Source: Gp13-AA77 sp036521995 | Lineage (GTDB): Bacteria > Acidobacteriota > Terriglobia > UBA7540 | Reading direction: 5' to 3' | Assembly: GCA_036521995.1 (NCBI GenBank) | Contig: DATDGR010000281.1 | Coordinates: 1 to 6,764 of the forward strand | Length of the DNA: 6,764 nucleotides | Part shown: positions 1 through 5,417 of the stretch, in pieces | How the letters are laid out: each line of letters starts with the position of its first letter | Position numbering within the stretch: the first letter of the stretch is position 1 | Notes under the pieces: model-generated | The model's input: only the letters and a program-made list of their open reading frames with translations | Database searches by the model: none | Told to the model about the DNA's origin: nothing | Translations under genes and position numbers: made by a program

Positions 1-34
1 GCAGTGACGAGATACAAAACAATGGCTGGAGGAT

Positions 35-53
35 GCCGGTCCGGAGAACCGGC
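35..53 (-). other. GC-rich hairpin downstream of the Crp-like gene
   Basis: GCCGGT and ACCGGC form a 6-bp stem around a 7-base loop, 60 bases past the stop codon of the regulator. The minus-strand sequence further on contains a loose T-rich run (ATTGTTTTGT, complement of about 13-22), but it starts more than 10 bases after the stem. At best this is a weak terminator. Nothing else in positions 1-112 is supported as a feature. Confidence 0.25.
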
Positions 54-112
54 CCCGACCTGCGGTTCGAACCTGTCAGGGCCGGCGCAAAGCAACGGGA
101 ACTGCGGGCAGG

Positions 113-829
113 CTAAACGCCGGCCGCGCTCTGTAGAGCGGCGCGGTTGGGTATCAACAAGACGGATCCGTCGATCGCGACAAGACGCTTGCTTTTGAAC
201 TCTCCCAGCGCCCGGGTCACGGTCTCGCGCGAGCTTCCGATCAACTGTCCGATCTCTTCATGAGTCATGGTCATCCGGATCCGTACTCCTTGCCGAGTGT
301 CCTGGCCCGTCTGCGATGAATCCAGGAGGAACCTCGCCAGCTTTGCAGATGCCGAACGGGTGAGGCCCAGGGAGCGGACCTGTTCACATGCCGACTGATA
401 GCTTCTGCTCAGTTGCCGGGCGGCGCACAGCGAGGCCTCAGCATGCTGGCTCAGGAAGCGCAGAAAGTCCTCTCGTCGAACGAAGTTGACCTGGCAAGCC
501 TCCAGCGTCTCCGCACTCGCTTGATAAGGCTGGTTTGACATCACCGCATGCAGGCCCAGAACTTCGCCGGGATGAACGATGCGCAGGATCATGGTCTTCC
601 CTTCGCTGGAGGTCATCGACAGCTTCACTCGGCCTTTGCAGAGTACGAATATCCCTCGGGGAGCCTCCTCTTCCACAAACAAGACTGCCCCTTTAGGATA
701 ACCATTCATGAACTTGATGCCATCAAGGGCCTTCAAAGTTATTTGGGACAGATTACAGAAGAAGCCTTCCGACTTCAGCAGACAGCGCTCACAGCTTCCC
801 GTCAGCTCCAATCCGTATGGCGAACGCAT
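113..829 (-). CDS. Crp/Fnr-family transcriptional regulator with FNR-like N-terminal cysteines
   Basis: A 238-residue cytoplasmic DNA-binding regulator. A cyclic-nucleotide-binding-type beta-roll covers about residues 30-125 (YPKGAVLF, FVLCKGRVKLS, HPGEVLGL). A dimerisation helix follows at about 130-157, then a winged HTH at about 186-227 (THEEIGQLIGSSRETVTRAL). Recognition-helix residues R201, E202 and R206 occupy the positions of E. coli CRP R180, E181 and R185, predicting TGTGA half-sites. The E. coli cAMP contacts (E72, R82, S83) are replaced by unlike residues, so cAMP is an unlikely ligand. Cysteines C13, C16 and C25 (CERC...FFC) resemble the FNR iron-sulphur ligands, with C112 a possible fourth, although it lies three residues from the FNR C122 position. 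I chose the ATG at 829 because AAAGGGAGG lies a few bases upstream; in-frame ATGs at 871 and 862 would lie inside the STAS gene. Only one base separates the STAS stop from this start, so the two genes should be co-transcribed and probably translationally coupled. The family is certain; the signal sensed is inferred. Confidence 0.93.
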   Translation of the reverse strand: MRSPYGLELTGSCERCLLKSEGFFCNLSQITLKALDGIKFMNGYPKGAVLFVEEEAPRGIFVLCKGRVKLSMTSSEGKTMILRIVHPGEVLGLHAVMSNQPYQASAETLEACQVNFVRREDFLRFLSQHAEASLCAARQLSRSYQSACEQVRSLGLTRSASAKLARFLLDSSQTGQDTRQGVRIRMTMTHEEIGQLIGSSRETVTRALGEFKSKRLVAIDGSVLLIPNRAALQSAAGV

Positions 830-830
830 G

Positions 831-1136
831 TTAGCCTCCCTTTGTTGTTTTGTGCCCTTCATTTGACCCAATCTTCACCTGGCCGAGAATGAACCTCGTC
901 ATCAGGGACCGGCTCTGGAGATCTGCTCCCCGGTGAAGCAGGGATCTCAAAAGCTCCCTGCCCTCCGAGCTGACGAACGTAACGTCCGACAGCTCCACGG
1001 TCACCCGCTTTGTCGGCTTGCACTTCGAGATTTCGTCCCAACTGTGCTCGAGTTCATGAACCCACGGCCCGCTCAGCTTACCTTCCACCCTGAGCGTGGT
1101 CGGCTCGGATTCCGGAACCAGCGTGATTCTGAGCAT
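831..1136 (-). CDS. STAS-domain protein (anti-sigma-factor antagonist-like)
   Basis: A 101-residue single-domain cytoplasmic protein. The STAS fold is suggested by LRVEGKLSGPWVHELEHSW (residues 15-33), the strand VTVELSDVTFV (45-55) and the loop/helix start SSEGRELL (56-63), which aligns with the DSSG...L signature of SpoIIAA. S57 falls at the phosphorylatable serine position, while the aspartate usually just before it is S56. STAS proteins of this size usually bind an anti-sigma kinase or act as signalling adaptors; no kinase is encoded in the window. The start is an ATG preceded by GGAGGT with an 8-base spacer. It is the first gene of a two-gene operon with the Crp-like regulator. The C-terminal tail (about residues 86-101) is polar and probably disordered. 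The function of the pair is unknown; a role in tuning or reporting on the regulator is only an inference from linkage. Confidence 0.85.
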   Translation of the reverse strand: MLRITLVPESEPTTLRVEGKLSGPWVHELEHSWDEISKCKPTKRVTVELSDVTFVSSEGRELLRSLLHRGADLQSRSLMTRFILGQVKIGSNEGHKTTKGG

Positions 1137-1213
1137 CTCGCGTTACCTCCGGCCTCATTCCTGTTGCCCCTGATCGGGCAGAGGGAAGTCGGACATGACA
1201 CGGCTGGCACGCA

Positions 1214-1229
1214 GGCAACCAAACAGCCC
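1214..1229 (-). promoter_or_regulatory. Possible sigma-54 promoter (GG-N10-GC) for the STAS-crp operon
   Basis: On the minus strand GGGCTGTTTGGTTGCC has the invariant GG and GC dinucleotides ten bases apart. It has a full TTGC at -12 but only GGC of the TGGCAC -24 consensus. Transcription would start near 1203, giving a leader of about 67 bases to the STAS ATG. It lies downstream of the palindromes at 1288-1315 and next to the gene for a sigma-54 activator, which is why I record it. One weak match in GC-rich DNA can arise by chance. I found no convincing sigma-70 promoter in the same gap. Confidence 0.28.
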
Positions 1230-1287
1230 GAGCGTCTTCAGATGATTGAGCCAGGGAGTGTTAACGCGGTTCAGGGTCGGTGGTAGG

Positions 1288-1306
1288 CGTCACAGGCGTT
1301 GTGACG
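1288..1306. repeat. Everted palindrome CGTCACA-N5-TGTGACG overlapping the Crp-like site
   Basis: Two 7-base arms, CGTCACA (1288-1294) and TGTGACG (1300-1306), are perfect inverted complements around five bases. The right arm is shared with the TGTGA-N6-TCACA palindrome at 1300-1315. As RNA it could form a small hairpin after the activator gene, but no T run follows on the minus strand, so I read it as part of a multi-half-site operator and not a terminator. Confidence 0.45.
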
Positions 1307-1315
1307 ACGATCACA
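1300..1315 (-). promoter_or_regulatory. Perfect CRP-consensus palindrome upstream of the STAS-crp operon
   Basis: The sequence reads TGTGA-CGACGA-TCACA, an exact match to the E. coli CRP core TGTGA-N6-TCACA. It lies in the only intergenic gap upstream of the operon, about 24 bases past the activator's stop codon and centred about 171 bp upstream of the STAS start. A further half-site, TCACA at 1290-1294, makes three half-sites starting at 1290, 1300 and 1311, one helical turn apart. The recognition helix encoded downstream (RETVTR) is of the type that reads TGTGA, so autoregulation is the natural prediction. The same site also fits TGT-N10-ACA, the NifA enhancer pattern, so a sigma-54 activator is an alternative ligand. 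Confidence 0.6.
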
Positions 1316-1338
1316 TATCGCCATCTGACGATATCGCG

Positions 1339-3654
1339 TCAGAGGTCGCCTCGGCCGATACCCAGCTTTCGCATCTTCGAATTCAGAGTGGTGCGTTTAA
1401 GACCGAGGCGCGCCGCCGCACCCTTGGGGCCAGCGATCACTCCCTTGGTGTCGCGGAGAACACGGAGGATGTGCTCACGTTCGGTGGCCTCAAGCGTGGA
1501 GAGTTGAGCAGACGAAGTCTCAGGCTCTTCAGCCACCGCCAGTTCAGACAACGGCACACGGAGCACGGGGCCGGGCGACAGAATCACGGCTCTTTCTATC
1601 AAGTTTTCCAGCTCGCGGACATTTCCCGGCCAGTGCCATCGCTCTAAGGCTGCCATCGCTTCCGAAGGGATGGTCTCGATCCGCTTGTTCATGCGGCGGG
1701 CATGTTTCTGGACAAAGTGGTGCACCAGGATGGGGACGTCTCCGGACCGCTCCCGCAGAGGGGCGGCACGCACCGGAAATACTCGGAGCCGATAATACAA
1801 GTCACTACGGAATTCGCGGTCCTTCACCATCTGCGGCAGATCCCGGTTGGTGGCCGCGACCAAACGGACGTCGACCGGAATCGTGCGCGTGCTTCCTAAA
1901 CGCTCGAACTCTTTTTCCTGTAAAGCCCGCAGAAGCTTGGGTTGCAGCTCCAAGGGAATGTCTCCCACCTCGTCCAGAAACAGCGTTCCCTGGTGGGCCA
2001 GTTCCAGCCGGCCGATTTTTTGGGAAATCGCCCCGGTGAAGGCTCCTTTCTCGTGGCCGAAAAGTTCGCTCTCCAGCAGGCCGCTGGGAATGGCGGCGCA
2101 GTTCAGCCTTACAAAGGTGTGGTCGCGGCGGGAACTCAGTCTGTGAATGGCCCGCGCCACAAGCTCCTTGCCTGTTCCGGTCTCGCCGAGGATCAGCACG
2201 GTGGCGTCGGTGGGCGCTACCGTTTCGACCTGTTTCAAGGTGCGTTTCAGGGCGGGGCTTTCACCAACGATGTCTTCGAAGTTGAACTCCGTCCGGAGCT
2301 CCTCTTCCAGATAGGCCTTTTCCTGGGCGAGGCGGTCCCTCAATTCTGCGACCTGGCGAAAGGCCTCCACGCTGTTGAGTGCCAATGCCACTTGATCAGC
2401 CAGATGGCCGAGAACGTGAACCTCTCTTTCGGCGAAGGCGGCCTGGCGCCGGCCAACCGTCAAGGCGCCGAGCGCGCGGCCACGATTGAGGAGCGGCAGC
2501 CAGCAGCCGGACTGCAGCCCAGCCCCGGTCCAGCGCTGCAAGAAGGCCGGCGGGAAGCGCTGCAGGTCCTCCGGCCGATTGATCACCAACGGCTCGCGAG
2601 TGGTGAACACCTGGCCCTCGGGCGTCTCCTCCAAGGGCAGAACGTCTTCCCCTTGCGGTAAGTCGCCGGCGCCAGCCGCATCGAGAACATGCAGCCGCAA
2701 TTTGCCCAGGGTCTGGTCGTATAGGGCTAAGGCAGTCCAATCATAGGATGTCACCTGATGGATGCCCGCCGAGATGGCCGCAAAAAGTCTGCGGATGTCG
2801 AGGCTTGAGATCAGCGTGTTCGTGACCTGAAGCAGCAGAGCTTCCTCGCCCTGCTTGCGCTCTGTGAAATCGCGCGTCACCTTCGAGAAACCGCGCAGCT
2901 CGCCGCTCTTGTCCCGGAGGGCGGTAATAATCACGTTGGCCCAAAATCGCGAGCCATCTTTGTGCAGGCGCCAGCCCTCGTCTTCGAATCGCCCCAGCTC
3001 TGCCGCCATCTTCAGCTCATGATCGGGCTTGCCCCGCTCGATGTCTTCCGGCAGATAGAAGCGGGAGAAATGCTGCCCCATGATTTCGTCAGCGCCATAG
3101 CCTTTGATCCGTTCCGCGGCCGGACTCCAACTGTTCACTCGTCCCCCGGGATCAAGCGTAAAGATGGCGTAGTCCTTCACGCTTTCAACGATCGATCGCA
3201 GACGTTCTTCGCTCTGCCGCAAAGCGTCTTCAGCTTGCTTGCGCTCCGCAATGTCACGGACTACCGCCAGAACCGATGGACCCTGATGACCCTCGACAGG
3301 GCTGAGCATGATGTCAACCGGGAACTCGCTGCCATCCTTGCGCCTGCCGTAGAGGTCAAGGCCTGTTCCCATGGATCGGGAGCGAGGCGTCGTGAGATAG
3401 CCCTGTTGATGAATCAGGTGCACCTGGCGGTAGCGCTCCGGAACTAAAGTGCTGAGAGGCTGTCCGACCAACTCGCTGCGCTGGTAGCCGAACATCTTCT
3501 CCGCCCGCGCGTTCACGCGTACAATCTGACCCTGCTGATCGACCTCGAGGATGCCGTCCGGTAAGGATTCAAAAAGCTCCTGAAACACACCCTCCTCCCC
3601 GGGTGGCAGGGTTTGTCTGCTGCGCTCGGCAAAGTCGTCCCGGAATTCCGCCAC
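1339..3654 (-). CDS. Sigma-54-dependent transcriptional activator, PAS-PAS-GAF-AAA+-Fis HTH (FhlA-like)
   Basis: A 771-residue bacterial enhancer-binding protein that would use ATP hydrolysis to remodel sigma-54 RNA polymerase. Domain order: PAS1 at about residues 25-138 (ending VVRDIAERK), PAS2 at about 150-267 (ending VTRDFTERK), GAF at about 275-428, a short coiled coil at 432-457, AAA+ at 462-700, and a Fis-type HTH at about 724-767. Walker A is GETGTGKE (490-497), the sigma-54 contact loop is GAFTGA (537-542), and Walker B is TLFLDE (557-562). All are intact, so it should be an active ATPase. The C-terminal AGPKGAAARLGLKRTTL resembles FhlA. There is no receiver domain, so control should come from ligand or redox sensing by PAS/GAF and not from phosphorylation. 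The start is GTG at 3654, with AGGGGA about 7 bases upstream and an in-frame stop seven codons before it. A second GTG at 3588 (residue 23) has a better ribosome-binding site. The target promoters are unknown. Confidence 0.95.
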   Translation of the reverse strand: MAEFRDDFAERSRQTLPPGEEGVFQELFESLPDGILEVDQQGQIVRVNARAEKMFGYQRSELVGQPLSTLVPERYRQVHLIHQQGYLTTPRSRSMGTGLDLYGRRKDGSEFPVDIMLSPVEGHQGPSVLAVVRDIAERKQAEDALRQSEERLRSIVESVKDYAIFTLDPGGRVNSWSPAAERIKGYGADEIMGQHFSRFYLPEDIERGKPDHELKMAAELGRFEDEGWRLHKDGSRFWANVIITALRDKSGELRGFSKVTRDFTERKQGEEALLLQVTNTLISSLDIRRLFAAISAGIHQVTSYDWTALALYDQTLGKLRLHVLDAAGAGDLPQGEDVLPLEETPEGQVFTTREPLVINRPEDLQRFPPAFLQRWTGAGLQSGCWLPLLNRGRALGALTVGRRQAAFAEREVHVLGHLADQVALALNSVEAFRQVAELRDRLAQEKAYLEEELRTEFNFEDIVGESPALKRTLKQVETVAPTDATVLILGETGTGKELVARAIHRLSSRRDHTFVRLNCAAIPSGLLESELFGHEKGAFTGAISQKIGRLELAHQGTLFLDEVGDIPLELQPKLLRALQEKEFERLGSTRTIPVDVRLVAATNRDLPQMVKDREFRSDLYYRLRVFPVRAAPLRERSGDVPILVHHFVQKHARRMNKRIETIPSEAMAALERWHWPGNVRELENLIERAVILSPGPVLRVPLSELAVAEEPETSSAQLSTLEATEREHILRVLRDTKGVIAGPKGAAARLGLKRTTLNSKMRKLGIGRGDL

Positions 3655-3736
3655 CGAAGGTCCCCTGGCCCGGGTTCACCCGCAGTAAGCTTCCAAGGCT
3701 TCGCTTGCGGAGTGTCCCCCGGGCTTCGAACCCGGC

Positions 3737-3742
3737 AGTATA
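3737..3742 (-). promoter_or_regulatory. Candidate -10 element (TATACT) of the activator gene
   Basis: On the minus strand TATACT matches the TATAAT consensus at five of six positions, in the 204-bp gap before the activator. No good -35 hexamer is found at 16-18 bp spacing, so the promoter may be weak or activator-dependent. Transcription would begin near 3730, leaving a leader of about 76 bases that starts with a 5-bp hairpin (CCGGG...CCCGG). Confidence 0.4.
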
Positions 3743-3749
3743 TCCCACG

Positions 3750-3777
3750 CCGCGAATCCGGGATCACGATTCCGCGG
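3750..3777. promoter_or_regulatory. Inverted repeat overlapping the presumed -35 region of the activator gene
   Basis: The arms CCGCGAATC (3750-3758) and GATTCCGCGG (3768-3777) are inverted complements except for one extra C. They are separated by nine bases. The dyad lies just upstream of a good -10 hexamer at 3737-3742, where a regulator could block or recruit polymerase. It could also be a cruciform or RNA hairpin in read-through transcripts. The binding protein is unknown. Confidence 0.4.
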
Positions 3778-3807
3778 GGACCCGCCGGGAAGGCCGAGTT
3801 TTCCAGG

Positions 3808-3834
3808 AAAAATGGGGCTAGATTTCTAGCCCCC
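3808..3834 (-). terminator. Intrinsic terminator of the HP-repeat exported protein gene
   Basis: On the minus strand GGGGCTAGA and TCTAGCCCC form a perfect stem of 8-9 bp (3814-3833) with a tiny loop, followed after one base by five T residues (3812-3808). It begins 25 bases past the stop codon of the exported protein gene. This is a textbook Rho-independent terminator and separates that gene from the activator downstream. In the opposite direction the stem is followed by GC-rich sequence, so it should work mainly on the minus strand. Confidence 0.75.
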
Positions 3835-3858
3835 GGGGCCGGTGGTTGATTTTCGAGG

Positions 3859-4515
3859 TCACTTGGGCTTGGTGGCGGGCGCGGGATGAGGGGCCGGGTG
3901 GTGCTCATTGTAAGTGGCCGCTCGGTTCAGGAAGTGCTCGGGGTGCTGCTGCAGGTCCGTCTTGATGTCCGGATGATCCTTCAGGTACTGCTCATACTGG
4001 GGGTGGCTTTGGATAAATTCCGCATTGTTGGCCAGCGACGGGTCCTTTTTGACTTGCTCCGCCACCTGGGGATGGGAGTGCATGAAATCGTCATAGCTCT
4101 TCGTCTGGGTCTGGTCAACCGCCATGCCGCTCTGCCGGAACTTCTGGTCGACGCTCATCAGGCGTTGCGGATTGCTCGCCCCGGCCTTGGCCAGGTTGGG
4201 GTGGTTGTTCATAAAGGTCTGGAGCTCAGGGTGCTGCGAAAGATACTGCGAATTGCCAAGGAGCGACGGGTTACTCTGTATTTCCTTCGCCGTGTCCGGG
4301 TGGGTCTGCATAAAGTTGTCAAAAGCGTCCAGAGCCCGGGCGCGCCCGGCCTCCGGATTCGGCGTCGGCGGGCTGGTGGCGGAGCTGCCTTGGGCCGGAG
4401 TGGTCGAAGCGTCCTGGGCGCCGACGGCGGGGACGGCCAGGTTCACTCCGAGGCCGGCCGCCAGAACGGCGGCCCAAACCCAGCGGGAAGAATTTTGGGT
4501 GATGCTCGCTAACAT
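3859..4515 (-). CDS. Exported protein with duplicated HP/NP repeats, function unknown
   Basis: A 218-residue predicted secreted or periplasmic protein. Residues 1-33 form a signal peptide: a hydrophobic core around WVWAAVLAAGLG and cleavage after AVGA. A Ser/Thr/Pro-rich linker runs to about residue 60. The mature part holds two gapless copies of a 57-residue block, 65-121 and 141-197. They share the pattern FM..HP..A......PSL..N......HP........HP.........P. Within each block the HP/NP motifs recur at intervals of 10-13 residues, suggesting short amphipathic helices capped by HP. The tail (about 205-218) is rich in His, Pro, Ala and Lys. I chose the ATG at 4515 because GGAGGAG lies just upstream and the signal peptide follows directly; TTG at 4530 and ATG at 4527 would lie on or before that site. 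It is probably monocistronic, with its own terminator at 3808-3834. I recall similar repeats in hypothetical proteins of Acidobacteriota, but no function. Confidence 0.85.
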   Translation of the reverse strand: MLASITQNSSRWVWAAVLAAGLGVNLAVPAVGAQDASTTPAQGSSATSPPTPNPEAGRARALDAFDNFMQTHPDTAKEIQSNPSLLGNSQYLSQHPELQTFMNNHPNLAKAGASNPQRLMSVDQKFRQSGMAVDQTQTKSYDDFMHSHPQVAEQVKKDPSLANNAEFIQSHPQYEQYLKDHPDIKTDLQQHPEHFLNRAATYNEHHPAPHPAPATKPK

Positions 4516-4680
4516 GATCTCCTCCATCAAAATTTGGCCTTCTCTTCACGGACCGGCCATGCTTGACGCGGCCCTCCTTAGAAAATAACACGGCTTGGAC
4601 GGAAAAGTTGCGCCCGCATTTCGCCTGCGGCTACCAACAAGTCGCCCGGCCGCCGCGGAACGCAACCAACACTCAAAGAC

Positions 4681-4708
4681 GAGAGGGGCGAGCCCGCTCA
4701 CCGCTCTC
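4681..4708 (-). terminator. Strong hairpin after the membrane-protein gene, possible terminator
   Basis: Two 13-base arms (4696-4708 and 4681-4693 on the minus strand) pair with one C-C mismatch and one G-U pair around a minimal loop. The hairpin lies 37 bases past the stop codon of the membrane-protein gene. What follows is only GTCTTTGAG, a poor T tract, so termination may be partial or Rho-assisted. A smaller GCCTG/CAGGC hairpin precedes it at about 4712-4723. The rest of 4531-4680 should hold the promoter of the HP-repeat gene, but I see no convincing -35/-10 pair. Confidence 0.45.
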
Positions 4709-4745
4709 CCGGCCTGAACAGGCTGCGTATTACAGCGGGCGGCTC

Positions 4746-5417
4746 TCATGGTTCCGCCTCACTGCTGGCTCCCGCTCTCGCCTGCAGCCGTAATATTTCC
4801 GAATCGTCCAAACCCAGGATGTCCTGCAGATATTCCCGGATGGCCATCAACGCGAACGCGGTCTCGGCCGCCAGAAAGGTTCCGAGATAAGAGGCCATGA
4901 GTGGGATCGAATACGCAATGCCGTCGTACGGAGTTTGGGCGAGCGCTTCGTCAAAGCTCAGGTTCGCGCCCTGGATTCGGAAGCTAGCGAGGACCTGGGA
5001 GGTAGAAACCTGCAGCAACAAATGGTACGCGAACAGGAAAGTCATCGCCGCCAGGGCAAGCGCCAAGGGAAGCCAGGCAATCAGCGTGCTCAGTCCGCTG
5101 CGCGAGGGTTGCAGGCTCCTGAACATCCAGCCCGCGATGGCGTGCCGGCTGTAAAAGATGAAACCGAGCAGCAGGAAGCAGAATGTGGACACGTAGACAG
5201 TCATGAAATTGGCTTGGGCCGCGTACATCGGGATCAGGTGGAGGTACTTTACCGGGATCGGCAGCGCCGCGGACACCACCGACCCGAGGCCCACGTAGTT
5301 TTTGAAATAGCGGATAAACTGCGCGAACCGCTTCGGACCCCGGTTCGAGGTTTTGGGACGCGCCGCCGGGCGCCGCGCCGCAGCCGCGCGAGGGGCTACG
5401 GGACGGGGATCTTCCAT
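4746..5417 (-). CDS. Four-helix inner-membrane protein, function unknown
   Basis: A 223-residue protein. The N-terminal 30 residues are rich in Arg, Pro and Ala and so probably cytoplasmic and disordered. Hydrophobic segments lie at about 41-65 (interrupted by PIPVK, so the weakest), 71-93, 109-137 and 166-192. The loop at about 138-165 contains QTPYDG, and the C-terminal tail is acidic (DILGLDDSEILRL). No catalytic or transport motif is recognised. The ATG at 5417 lies 22 bases inside the end of the upstream exported-protein gene, in another frame. The only nearby Shine-Dalgarno-like GGAGG is about 15 bases upstream, so translation is probably coupled to the upstream gene. Such tight linkage suggests that the two products work together at the membrane, but no specific function can be assigned. 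Confidence 0.75.
   Translation of the reverse strand: MEDPRPVAPRAAAARRPAARPKTSNRGPKRFAQFIRYFKNYVGLGSVVSAALPIPVKYLHLIPMYAAQANFMTVYVSTFCFLLLGFIFYSRHAIAGWMFRSLQPSRSGLSTLIAWLPLALALAAMTFLFAYHLLLQVSTSQVLASFRIQGANLSFDEALAQTPYDGIAYSIPLMASYLGTFLAAETAFALMAIREYLQDILGLDDSEILRLQARAGASSEAEP

Noticed and set aside
30..120. Plus-strand resemblance to a cyclic-di-GMP (GEMM) riboswitch core, from GCGCAAAGCAACGGG.
   Set aside because: The conserved GGGCAAACC segment before it and the GGTAGGTAGC-like segment after it are absent, and no plus-strand gene follows.
1205..1220. TGGCACG on the plus strand, an exact sigma-54 -24 half.
   Set aside because: The -12 half reads CAACC instead of TTGC, and no plus-strand gene lies downstream.
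1942..2661. 239-codon plus-strand frame within the activator gene.
   Set aside because: It is antisense to the intact AAA+ and GAF domains and has no recognisable domain of its own.
3706..3785. tRNA-like sequence on the minus strand: a perfect T-arm (CCGGG-TTCGAAG-CCCGG) and a 6/7 acceptor-like pairing at the right distance.
   Set aside because: The anticodon stem does not pair, U8 and U33 are missing, the D-arm consensus is absent and no CCA follows. The region folds better as the 3750-3777 dyad. The T-arm match is probably coincidence or a simple leader hairpin.
3513..3908. 131-codon minus-strand open frame overlapping the activator start and spanning the intergenic gap.
   Set aside because: It runs through the terminator hairpin and promoter region, is Pro/Arg-rich low-complexity sequence, and overlaps two better genes.
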